Part shown: positions 1 through 5,280 of the stretch, in pieces
Layout of the letters: each line of letters begins with the position of its first letter
How positions within the stretch are numbered: position 1 is the first letter of the stretch
From: Chitinophagaceae bacterium
GTDB taxonomy: Bacteria; Bacteroidota; Bacteroidia; Chitinophagales; Chitinophagaceae
DNA: 5,280 nucleotides
Direction of reading: 5' to 3'
Assembly (NCBI GenBank): GCA_019747455.1
Contig: JAIEQT010000530.1
Location: forward strand, 1 to 5,280
Translations under genes and position numbers: made by a program
Notes under the pieces: generated by a model
Seen by the model: only the letters and a program-made list of their open reading frames with translations
The model's database searches: none
Told to the model about the DNA's origin: nothing

Positions 1-15
1 ACGCTCTTCCGATCT
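1..15. other. Illumina adapter remnant (non-genomic)
   Basis: The first 15 bases, ACGCTCTTCCGATCT, are identical to the 3' end of the Illumina TruSeq universal (read-1) adapter. Genomic sequence should begin at base 16. Read on the minus strand, the adapter runs straight on from the open reading frame of the oxidoreductase gene and would add false residues (DRKS and so on) to its protein. Its position at the very edge implies an untrimmed read end and a contig terminus, not biology. Confidence 0.95.
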
Positions 16-440
16 TCAGTGAAAGGGGAAAGTAATTCGTTAAAATAGTCTATTTTTTCGGGGAGTTGGTTATGCGCGGGATGAGCAGCCATAAGTGTTT
101 CATAGCCACCACAAGCATCATAGTCGATCTCTTCTTTGCTAAATAGTTGCTTTATTTTTTCAATACCTCTGAAACGCATTTCTACAATAGCGAGCATGGC
201 ATCAGTACCAATGGTAGCTTCGTCGGAAATTAATTCGGTTAAGCTACCGAAGCAAGCAAAGCCGGCATTTCGGGTAGAAGCTCCTAATGGGGTAGGATTT
301 TTATCAACGATTGTAATAGAAAGATGCGGATATTTCTGGCGTATTTCCCATGCACTCCATAAACCCATGAATCCTGCCCCGGCAATAACGATATCGGTTT
401 GTTGATAATAGGTTGTTTGTTCCCAGTGCGAGGTTTGCAT
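16..440 (-). CDS. FAD-dependent oxidoreductase, DAO family (N-terminal fragment, cut by contig end)
   Basis: The frame is open from the ATG at 440 to the edge and gives 141 residues, with no stop because the gene runs off the contig. It starts MQTSHWEQTTYY, then a Rossmann beta-alpha-beta unit: TDIVIAGAGFMGLWSA with the dinucleotide-binding GAGFMG at residues 21-26, and the acidic D46 at the end of strand 2, where the FAD ribose is normally held. STRNAGF (55-61) is the second FAD-contact motif shared by glycine/D-amino-acid oxidase (DAO) flavoproteins, including gamma-glutamylputrescine oxidase PuuB. The family oxidises amines or amino acids at the C-N bond. The substrate-determining half is missing, so the substrate is unknown. 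Members are usually about 370-430 residues, so roughly a third is visible. The start lies 13 bp after the ychF stop, with no Shine-Dalgarno sequence, so cotranscription with ychF is likely. A role in the amine pathway encoded at the right of the window is possible but unproven. Confidence 0.85.
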
Positions 441-453
441 AATGGTTATTGTA

Positions 454-1557
454 TTATACGTTGAAACGGAAATGCATTACATCACCATCTTTCACCAAGT
501 ATTCTTTTCCTTCAATACGTAATTTACCATTTTCTCTACACGCCGCTTCAGAGCCATATTTCACAAAATCTTCGTAAGCAATTACTTCGGCTTTGATAAA
601 GCCTTTTTCAAAATCGGTATGAATTACACCCGCGGCTTGCGGTGCCTTCCAACCTTTGTGGATCGTCCATGCTCTTACTTCCTGTACACCCGCTGTAAAA
701 TAAGTATCTAAATTTAGTAATTGATAAGCAGAGCGAATCAATCGATTTAGCGCAGGCTCGGTCATTTTATATTCTTCCATGAACATCTGCTTATCATCCG
801 GGTTTTCCATTTCAGCTATTTGGGCTTCAATATTATTGCACATTACAATTACTTCGGCGCCCTCAGCTTTAGCCATTGCCTTTAATTGTTCGGAATATCT
901 ATTACCTGTATGCATAGATGCCTCATCTACATTGGCTACATACAGAATGGGCTTATCTGTAAGCAAGAATAAATCGGCAATCGCCACTTTCTCTTCTTTA
1001 CTTAATCCTAATCCGAATATACTTTTACCTGCTTCTAAATGGTTTTTGCATCGTTGTAAAATGTCGAATTCAGCTTTGGCTTTGGTATCGCTACCAACAC
1101 GAGCCATTTTCTCTACCCGCTGCATTTTCTTTTCTACACTTTCTAAATCTTTCAACTGCAGTTCGGTTTCAATAATTTCTTTATCACTGATAGGGTTGAT
1201 AGCACCTTCTTCTCTCAATACATTCTCATCTTCAAAACAGCGAATTACATGAATGATGGCATCTACTTCGCGAATATTTCCTAAAAACTTATTCCCTAAA
1301 CCTTCGCCTTTGCTAGCCCCTTTTACTAAGCCGGCTATATCAACTATTTCCATTTGTGTAGGAATAATTTTTTGTGGATTGACCAGCTCTGCAAGTTTGC
1401 TTAGGCGTTCATCAGGAACATCTACCAATCCCACATTTGGTTCAATAGTACAGAAACGATAATTACTTGCCTGTGCTTTGGCGCTATTGCTTACCGCGTT
1501 AAAAAGGGTTGATTTTCCTACGTTTGGTAAGCCTACGATACATGCCTGTAATGCCAT
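454..1557 (-). CDS. ychF: Redox-regulated ATPase YchF (OLA1/Obg family)
   Basis: This 367-residue protein is near the family's usual length of about 363-365. YchF is a universally conserved cytosolic P-loop ATPase of the TRAFAC class that binds ribosomes and is linked to translation and stress responses. The Walker A/G1 motif GLPNVGKST is at residues 9-17, a switch I-like FCTIEPN at 35-41, and the G3 motif DIAGLVKGASKGEGLGN begins at D73. The G4 position reads NVDE (209-212) instead of the GTPase NKxD, which fits the known preference for ATP. A helical coiled-coil insert covers roughly 125-200. The C-terminal TGS domain contains DFEKGFIKAEVIAYEDF and ends VKDGDVMHFRFNV. The frame is intact and the ATG abuts the P-loop domain as expected. 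It sits 101 bp after the sirtuin gene and 13 bp before the FAD oxidoreductase gene. The peptidyl-tRNA hydrolase gene pth, its frequent neighbour in Proteobacteria, is absent here. Confidence 0.98.
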   Translation of the reverse strand: MALQACIVGLPNVGKSTLFNAVSNSAKAQASNYRFCTIEPNVGLVDVPDERLSKLAELVNPQKIIPTQMEIVDIAGLVKGASKGEGLGNKFLGNIREVDAIIHVIRCFEDENVLREEGAINPISDKEIIETELQLKDLESVEKKMQRVEKMARVGSDTKAKAEFDILQRCKNHLEAGKSIFGLGLSKEEKVAIADLFLLTDKPILYVANVDEASMHTGNRYSEQLKAMAKAEGAEVIVMCNNIEAQIAEMENPDDKQMFMEEYKMTEPALNRLIRSAYQLLNLDTYFTAGVQEVRAWTIHKGWKAPQAAGVIHTDFEKGFIKAEVIAYEDFVKYGSEAACRENGKLRIEGKEYLVKDGDVMHFRFNV

Positions 1558-1658
1558 ATTCTCAATTTGAGGCGCGAAGATAAGGAAATAGGGGGAAGGG
1601 AATAGGGCATGGGGTTTAGGCTGACGTTCCGACGACCTGACGCTCTCACGATAAAGGC
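1558..1658. other. Spacer between sirtuin gene and ychF; ychF 5' leader
   Basis: These 101 bases would carry any ychF promoter. Three things are visible. An 11-bp perfect palindrome, CTCAATTTGAG (1561-1571), ends four bases short of the ychF start codon. A strongly purine-biased stretch on the plus strand (about 1577-1617, pyrimidine-rich in the ychF leader) includes AATAGGG twice (1587-1593 and 1601-1607). A GC-richer segment with 8-bp periodicity is listed separately. The nearest match to the Bacteroidota -7 box TAnnTTTG is TATCTTCG on the minus strand, 17 bases before the ATG, with one mismatch and no -33 TTTG partner. I therefore do not call a promoter. There is no strong Shine-Dalgarno sequence and no T-tract hairpin typical of an intrinsic terminator. 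Confidence 0.6.
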
Positions 1659-1663
1659 CTAAA
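1615..1663. repeat. 8-bp-periodic GACG array bracketed by a 7-bp inverted repeat
   Basis: On the plus strand, GACG recurs every 8 bases: GACGTTCC (1623-1630), GACGACCT (1631-1638), GACGCTCT (1639-1646), followed by the degenerate unit CACGATAA (1647-1654). The array is enclosed by TTTAGGC (1615-1621) and its exact complement GCCTAAA (1657-1663), with one extra T.G wobble pair possible inside. The right arm overlaps the sirtuin stop codon. It is richer in G+C than the flanks. It could be a small dispersed intergenic repeat, a decayed element or a hairpin downstream of the sirtuin gene; a 7-bp stem around a 35-base loop is weak and could be chance. Confidence 0.35.
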
Positions 1664-2345
1664 GCAATATGCTGCTCAACTGCCGAATTCCTACAGATGC
1701 AGGTGCTTCTATAGGTGTAATATGTAGATCGCCTGGTAGTGTCGGAATTTTTTTATCTATTATAAAGCATTGAGCATGAGCAGGGGTATAATGGATTAGA
1801 TTAGCTGCCGGATAAACTTGTAAAGAAGTTCCGATCACTACAAAAATATCAGCCTTAGAAACTATTTCTACAGCTTTGGGTAATAAAGGAACCTCTTCTT
1901 CAAACCAAACAATAAATGGCCTCAGTTGGGCCCCATCAGGTGCAAGATCTCCCGGTTGTATATCTCCTTTAATTTCATATATGATATTTTTATTTCTCTC
2001 ACTGCACATTTTAAAAATTTCTCCATGAAGGTGTATCACATGGGTACTCCCAGCTCGTTCATGTAAATCATCAATATTTTGGGTGATAATAGTAACATCA
2101 AAATTTTTCTCTAATGCTGCTAATCCAATATGCGCTGCATTGGGTTGTGCATTTGCAATATCTCTTCTACGCATATTATAAAAATCGAGTACCAACGGCA
2201 TATTTGCAGCCCAACCCCTTGGTGTAGCTACTTCATATATATTATGGCCTTCCCATAATCCATCACTATCCCGAAAGGTTTTGAGTCCACTCTCAGCAGA
2301 AATTCCTGCGCCCGATAATATAACAAGGTTCTCTTTGTTCGACAT
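1659..2345 (-). CDS. cobB: Class III sirtuin, NAD-dependent protein deacylase (CobB/SIRT5-like)
   Basis: This 228-residue protein is a normal size for short bacterial CobB. Sirtuins remove acyl groups from lysine side chains using NAD+, giving nicotinamide and O-acyl-ADP-ribose, in the cytosol. The NAD-binding GAGISAESG is at residues 12-20, TFRD at 23-26, TQNIDDLHERAG at 88-99, and the catalytic histidine is H107 in HLHG. LRPFIVWFEE (141-150) and the late Rossmann motif VIGTSLQVYPA (170-180) complete the fold. Y56 and R59 form the YxxR pair that in SIRT5 and CobB recognises negatively charged acyl groups, so desuccinylase or demalonylase activity is plausible. The region between HLHG and LRPF has one cysteine (C114) instead of the usual four zinc ligands; the only other cysteine is C193. 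The start is supported because the Rossmann strand begins right after MSNKEN. The gene follows the aldehyde dehydrogenase gene by 70 bp and may be in the same transcript. Confidence 0.95.
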   Translation of the reverse strand: MSNKENLVILSGAGISAESGLKTFRDSDGLWEGHNIYEVATPRGWAANMPLVLDFYNMRRRDIANAQPNAAHIGLAALEKNFDVTIITQNIDDLHERAGSTHVIHLHGEIFKMCSERNKNIIYEIKGDIQPGDLAPDGAQLRPFIVWFEEEVPLLPKAVEIVSKADIFVVIGTSLQVYPAANLIHYTPAHAQCFIIDKKIPTLPGDLHITPIEAPASVGIRQLSSILL

Positions 2346-2415
2346 ACTTATTGGTCAGTGGTCAATGGAATAAATCTGATGTAAAGATCGTTGAATTTAA
2401 TGACTAATGACATCT
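2346..2415. repeat. Spacer with two pairs of 7-bp tandem units
   Basis: This 70-bp gap lies between the aldehyde dehydrogenase stop and the sirtuin start. It contains TTGGTCA-GTGGTCA (2351-2364) and an exact tandem TAATGAC-TAATGAC (2398-2411). Both are built around a TGAC/GTCA core with 7-bp spacing, but point in opposite directions: TGAC reads on the minus strand in the first pair and on the plus strand in the second. This could be a paired binding site for a regulator upstream of the sirtuin gene or leftover low-complexity repeat. No clear -33/-7 promoter, Shine-Dalgarno sequence or terminator is visible. Confidence 0.35.
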
Positions 2416-3783
2416 CTATTGTCTTCTCAAATGCAGTGCTTTCGGTTGTGTAAATGCCCTTAAACCAACATATGAAAGTGTGCTACCAATACCTGAATGT
2501 TTTCTTCCACTCCAGGGAAGCGGGGTACTCACTCGATCGCAACAATTCCAGTAGCCGGTACCCGAATGCATGTTATCTAAAATTTTTCGTGCTCTGTCTT
2601 CATTACTGGCAAATACTCCTGCTGTTAATCCATATTGGGTATCATTCATCTTGTAAATAGCCTCCTCATCATCTTGTACAATAGAGATGCCGATAATCGG
2701 ACCAAAACTTTCTTCCTTCATTACCAGCATATCATGGGTAACTTTAGTTAATACAGTAGGCTCAAAATAATATCCTTTTCCTGGTATTCTGTTACCGCCT
2801 ACTAGTATCGTAGCTCCTTTTTCTAGTGCATCTGCAATTTGATTTTCCAGCACTGTAATTTGTGCTCCTCTGCTAAGAGGACCAATATATACACCTTCTT
2901 CAAATGGATTACCTATTTGCCAAGATTTTACTTCAGTTACGAATGCGTTAATATATTCATCTGCAATTTTTTCATGTACATAAATTCTTTCGACTGCACA
3001 ACAGCTTTGTCCATTATTATAGAATGCGCCATCTGCAGTAACCGCAGCAACTTTTGCAATATCAATGATGTCATCGGTAATATAGAGTGGATCTTTGCCT
3101 CCTAACTCACACTGACAAACAACCATTTTTTTAGCTACTTTCTCATAAATGTATTTGCCTGTTGCATAAGAGCCGGTAAAAAAATAACCATTAAAAGGAA
3201 GATCTAATAAATATTCACCCACCTCTTTTGCTCCGATAGCCACTTTAAAACAGTTCTCCGGAATACCTGCAGCGTATAATAATTTTTGAATATTCAAGCC
3301 TGTGAGTGTAGCATATTCCGACGGTTTATACATTACAGTATTACCTGCTAATAATGCCGGAATGAAAACATTAACGCCTACCAAAAAAGGATAGTTCCAA
3401 GCCGAAATATTGCACACTACACCTAATGGTTCATGTACTATTATTTCTTGCAAACCTTCGATATCGGTCATTACTTCATTATCTAAATATTTATTTGCAT
3501 TATTAAGCATCCAAGCTATTCTGGCTCTGGCACCGTTAATTTCATTTTTTGCTTGTGCTAAAGGCTTTCCCATTTCTGAACTAAGATCGTGCGCCAACTG
3601 TGTGGATTGTTCTGCTAACAAATCGGAAAATTTTGCTAGTATTTGTATACGATATGTGAGTGGAGTTGACTTCCAAATTTGTTGACCAAGTACCAATTCT
3701 TTGTAAGATTGATCCAACGATTCTTTTGTTGAACTGGCTACTTCTTGAATAATTTCTTCGGTAGCAGGGTTTATAAGTTTCAT
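2416..3783 (-). CDS. NAD-dependent aldehyde dehydrogenase (succinate-semialdehyde dehydrogenase-like)
   Basis: This 455-residue protein is an intact member of the ALDH superfamily, which oxidises an aldehyde to a carboxylate in the cytosol. It opens with INPATEE, like the short Sad/YneI-type succinate-semialdehyde dehydrogenases (about 460 residues). Catalytic-site features are all present: N130 in WNYPF, K153 in KPSE, the turn FTGS (202-205), the general base E226 in ELGGKDP, the nucleophile C261 in GQSCC, and E358 in EESFGP. E156, three residues after K153, matches the glutamate that holds the adenosine ribose in NAD-dependent ALDH2, so NAD+ is the likely cofactor. The C-terminus carries WNCCDRVSTPLPWSGRKHSG. 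The start follows the alcohol dehydrogenase stop by one base (TAA-T-ATG), suggesting translational coupling; a weak AAGG sits 9 bases before the ATG inside the upstream gene. Likely substrates are a gamma-glutamyl-aminoaldehyde or a semialdehyde made by the neighbouring enzymes; the exact one is not readable. Confidence 0.93.
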   Translation of the reverse strand: MKLINPATEEIIQEVASSTKESLDQSYKELVLGQQIWKSTPLTYRIQILAKFSDLLAEQSTQLAHDLSSEMGKPLAQAKNEINGARARIAWMLNNANKYLDNEVMTDIEGLQEIIVHEPLGVVCNISAWNYPFLVGVNVFIPALLAGNTVMYKPSEYATLTGLNIQKLLYAAGIPENCFKVAIGAKEVGEYLLDLPFNGYFFTGSYATGKYIYEKVAKKMVVCQCELGGKDPLYITDDIIDIAKVAAVTADGAFYNNGQSCCAVERIYVHEKIADEYINAFVTEVKSWQIGNPFEEGVYIGPLSRGAQITVLENQIADALEKGATILVGGNRIPGKGYYFEPTVLTKVTHDMLVMKEESFGPIIGISIVQDDEEAIYKMNDTQYGLTAGVFASNEDRARKILDNMHSGTGYWNCCDRVSTPLPWSGRKHSGIGSTLSYVGLRAFTQPKALHLRRQ

Positions 3784-3784
3784 A

Positions 3785-4924
3785 TTATAATGCCTTATGA
3801 TATAGTTCTTTAAAATTTTCTCTACTTACAGGTTTGTGATTATTTGGGTGCGCAAAATCGGCAATGGCTAAATCACTTAAAGTTTCAATATGTTCAGGTT
3901 TTACACCAATATCTTTTAAATGATGAGGAATATGAATATCATTATTTAATTGAAATAAATAATCTACTACGGCTTCTCCTGTTTGTTCTTTTAATGCTAA
4001 TATTTGTGCCATCCGCTTGAATTTATCTTCAGCGCCATTAATATTAAATTCCATACCATAGGGTAAGTTAATGGCATTAGCTAACCCATGATGTGTATCT
4101 AATAAAGAGGAGAGTGGATGTGCTAAAGAGTGTACAACGCCTAATCCTTTTTGAAATGCTACGGCACCCATTAATGAAGCAATGAGCATATTGGCCCTAG
4201 CTTGTGGGGTAGGGTTATTTACGGCAATCTCCAGGGATTGATTAATTAAAGAAATGCCTTCTAATGCAATACCTTCGCAAAGGGGATGATGCATTTTTGC
4301 TAAATAAGCTTCCATATTATGGGTGAGCGCATCCATACCGGTTGCGGCAGTGATGAAAGCCGGTAAATCATAGGTAAGTTCGGGGTCTGCAAAAATAATT
4401 TTTGCTAATAGTTTCGGTGAAAAAAGAATTTTTTTCTGATGTGTTTCATCATCGGCAATAATAGCACTTCTTCCTACTTCGCTTCCTGTGCCTGCTGTTG
4501 TAGGTATGGTAATAAAATGAGGAACATCATTTGTTACATACACATCACCACCAATCAAATCATCATACACAAACAAATCTTCTCTATGATTAACGCGTAA
4601 TACAATGGCCCTCGCAACATCAATGGCTGCACCACCTCCAATACCAATTACACAATCTCTCTTGGTGTTATCCCAACAATCGGTACCGTTATAAACATCA
4701 GATTTTACAGGGTTTTTATGGATGTTCGAAAAAACTTCAACAGCTATAGATTGGGCTGATAACTGATCGATAAGTTTTTTAAAAAAAGGCAGTTCAGCAA
4801 CCGTAGGATCTGTAACAATCAAGGGGGCGGCCAACTGATTCTTTTTTAAATAGGGGCCAAGTTCTTGAACCACACCTGCACCGAAACGAATAGTAGTGGG
4901 GAAATTATATTGTAGTATACTCAT
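3785..4924 (-). CDS. Iron-containing alcohol dehydrogenase (group III)
   Basis: This 379-residue protein matches the usual length of about 380-390 for the FucO/AdhB/4-hydroxybutyrate dehydrogenase family, which interconverts primary alcohols and aldehydes with NAD(P)(H) and a divalent metal. The nucleotide-binding half has GIGGGAAIDVARA (94-106) and PTTAGTGSEVG (141-151). D39 in IVTDP sits where FucO has the aspartate that favours NAD+ over NADP+. The metal ligands fit FucO spacing exactly: D198 and H202 in MDALTHNMEAY, H265 in VVHSLAHP and H279 in DTHHGLANA, with the conserved extra histidine H269. The gene lies between the ligase and aldehyde dehydrogenase genes with one-base gaps on both sides. 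It therefore probably oxidises the hydroxyl of a gamma-glutamylated amino alcohol, or reduces a surplus aldehyde. A gamma-hydroxybutyrate role is an alternative. The start is fixed by the tight TGA-T-ATG junction; no Shine-Dalgarno sequence is visible. Confidence 0.94.
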   Translation of the reverse strand: MSILQYNFPTTIRFGAGVVQELGPYLKKNQLAAPLIVTDPTVAELPFFKKLIDQLSAQSIAVEVFSNIHKNPVKSDVYNGTDCWDNTKRDCVIGIGGGAAIDVARAIVLRVNHREDLFVYDDLIGGDVYVTNDVPHFITIPTTAGTGSEVGRSAIIADDETHQKKILFSPKLLAKIIFADPELTYDLPAFITAATGMDALTHNMEAYLAKMHHPLCEGIALEGISLINQSLEIAVNNPTPQARANMLIASLMGAVAFQKGLGVVHSLAHPLSSLLDTHHGLANAINLPYGMEFNINGAEDKFKRMAQILALKEQTGEAVVDYLFQLNNDIHIPHHLKDIGVKPEHIETLSDLAIADFAHPNNHKPVSRENFKELYHKAL

Positions 4925-4925
4925 A

Positions 4926-5280
4926 TCAAATGATTTCGAAATAACGATTTAATTCCCAGTCGGTAACAGGCTTTAAATATTGCCTCCATTCCCATTCTCT
5001 GGTAGCTATAAAATGATTTGTAAAAGCATCACCAAAAATTTCGGCAGCTAACCCTGATTGCTTCATTTTTGCTGTCGCTAATTCTAAAGTTGCCGGTAAT
5101 CTTCCGTATTTTACCTCTTGATACCCATTACCGTTTGTTATACTTTGTAAGGATAGTTTATTTTCTATTCCGTATAATCCTGCACCAATGGATGCTGCTA
5201 TGGATAAATAAGGATTCACATCTGCCCCCGGCACTCTTGTTTCTACTCTACAAGCATTTGCACTGTTGTTAAGTACACGA
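4926..5280 (-). CDS. Gamma-glutamylamide synthetase, glutamine synthetase fold (PuuA/GlnA3/GlnA4-like, C-terminal fragment)
   Basis: The frame is open to the right edge, giving the last 117 residues of a protein that is usually about 440-460 long. The true start is outside the window; the GTG at 5234 is an internal valine. RVETRVPGADVNPYL aligns with the glutamine synthetase signature around E357 (metal) and R359 (substrate) of the enteric enzyme; here the E codon is at 5241-5243 and the R codon at 5235-5237. The PGAD wording is typical of PuuA-like enzymes. It continues IAASIGAGLYGIE, LPATLELATAKM and ends EWRQYLKPVTDWELNRYFEII. The VTDWELxRYFE ending is typical of the gamma-glutamyl-polyamine/ethanolamide synthetase branch, not of ammonia-assimilating GlnA. 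Such enzymes join glutamate to an amine using ATP, protecting it for later oxidation. The gene ends one base before the alcohol dehydrogenase start and is the most upstream visible member of that operon. Confidence 0.9.
   Translation of the reverse strand, partial: RVLNNSANACRVETRVPGADVNPYLSIAASIGAGLYGIENKLSLQSITNGNGYQEVKYGRLPATLELATAKMKQSGLAAEIFGDAFTNHFIATREWEWRQYLKPVTDWELNRYFEII

Noticed and set aside
136..405. Plus-strand 89-codon open frame at the left end
   Set aside because: It overlaps the minus-strand FAD oxidoreductase, whose GAGFMG and STRNAGF motifs clearly identify the true coding strand.
779..1462. Plus-strand open frames opposite ychF (157 and 69 codons)
   Set aside because: They are antisense shadows of a strongly conserved gene, with cysteine/serine/isoleucine-rich low-complexity translations and no recognisable domain.
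1558..1600. Bacteroidota promoter for ychF (TATCTTCG as -7 box)
   Set aside because: One mismatch to TAnnTTTG, no TTTG-type -33 element at the right distance, and it would leave a very short leader; too weak to call.
1615..1663. Intrinsic terminator after the sirtuin gene
   Set aside because: The stem is only 7 bp with a loop near 35 bases and there is no following T-tract on the minus strand.
2454..3685. Plus-strand open frames of 68-91 codons opposite the aldehyde dehydrogenase
   Set aside because: All lie wholly antisense to an intact ALDH whose catalytic motifs are present; no start context or domain supports them.
4926..5234. GTG at 5234 as the start of a 102-codon gene
   Set aside because: The frame stays open upstream to the window edge and encodes the conserved RVETR segment, so GTG is an internal valine and the gene is a right-edge fragment.
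5069..5272. Plus-strand 67-codon open frame at the right end
   Set aside because: It is antisense to the glutamine-synthetase-fold gene, which carries the PGADVNPYL signature.
1..5280. Defence system, CRISPR array, mobile element, tRNA or riboswitch
   Set aside because: No spaced repeats, transposase or integrase frame, tRNA-like cloverleaf or known aptamer pattern was seen; genes fill nearly all of the window and are metabolic or housekeeping.

Overview
The window reads as a stretch of an AT-rich Bacteroidota chromosome, most plausibly from the Chitinophagaceae/Sphingobacteriia side. The reasons are indirect: Shine-Dalgarno sequences are nearly absent before the starts, the FAD-oxidoreductase N-terminus resembles a family I know from Bacteroidota, and the class III sirtuin has lost its zinc cysteines. 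The exact taxon is inference. All six genes lie on the minus strand, so transcription runs from the right edge to the left edge. The first 15 bases are not genomic: they match the 3' end of the Illumina TruSeq read-1 adapter, so the left edge is probably a raw contig end.

Right block (5280 down to 2416), in transcription order: the C-terminal part of a glutamine-synthetase-fold enzyme of the gamma-glutamylamide synthetase (PuuA/GlnA3/GlnA4) type, a group III iron-dependent alcohol dehydrogenase, and an NAD-type aldehyde dehydrogenase. Single bases separate the three genes, so they form a tight, probably translationally coupled operon. The order ligase, alcohol dehydrogenase, aldehyde dehydrogenase suggests gamma-glutamyl-protected catabolism of an amine or amino alcohol (putrescine-like or ethanolamine-like). 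The substrate cannot be read from the sequence.

Middle and left (2345 down to 16): a class III sirtuin (CobB/SIRT5-like deacylase) follows after a 70-bp spacer. Then come a 101-bp spacer, the universal ATPase YchF, and, 13 bp later, the first 141 codons of a DAO-family FAD-dependent oxidoreductase cut off by the contig end. This oxidoreductase could supply the oxidase step of a gamma-glutamyl amine pathway, but two unrelated genes stand between it and the right block, so that link is weak.

The two spacers hold small repeats: an 8-bp-periodic GACG array bracketed by a 7-bp inverted repeat before ychF, and two pairs of 7-bp tandem units between the sirtuin and aldehyde dehydrogenase genes. I saw no RNA genes, CRISPR, insertion sequence, convincing promoter or intrinsic terminator. 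This is mostly ordinary metabolic and housekeeping sequence. The best leads are the three-gene amine operon and the zinc-less sirtuin.
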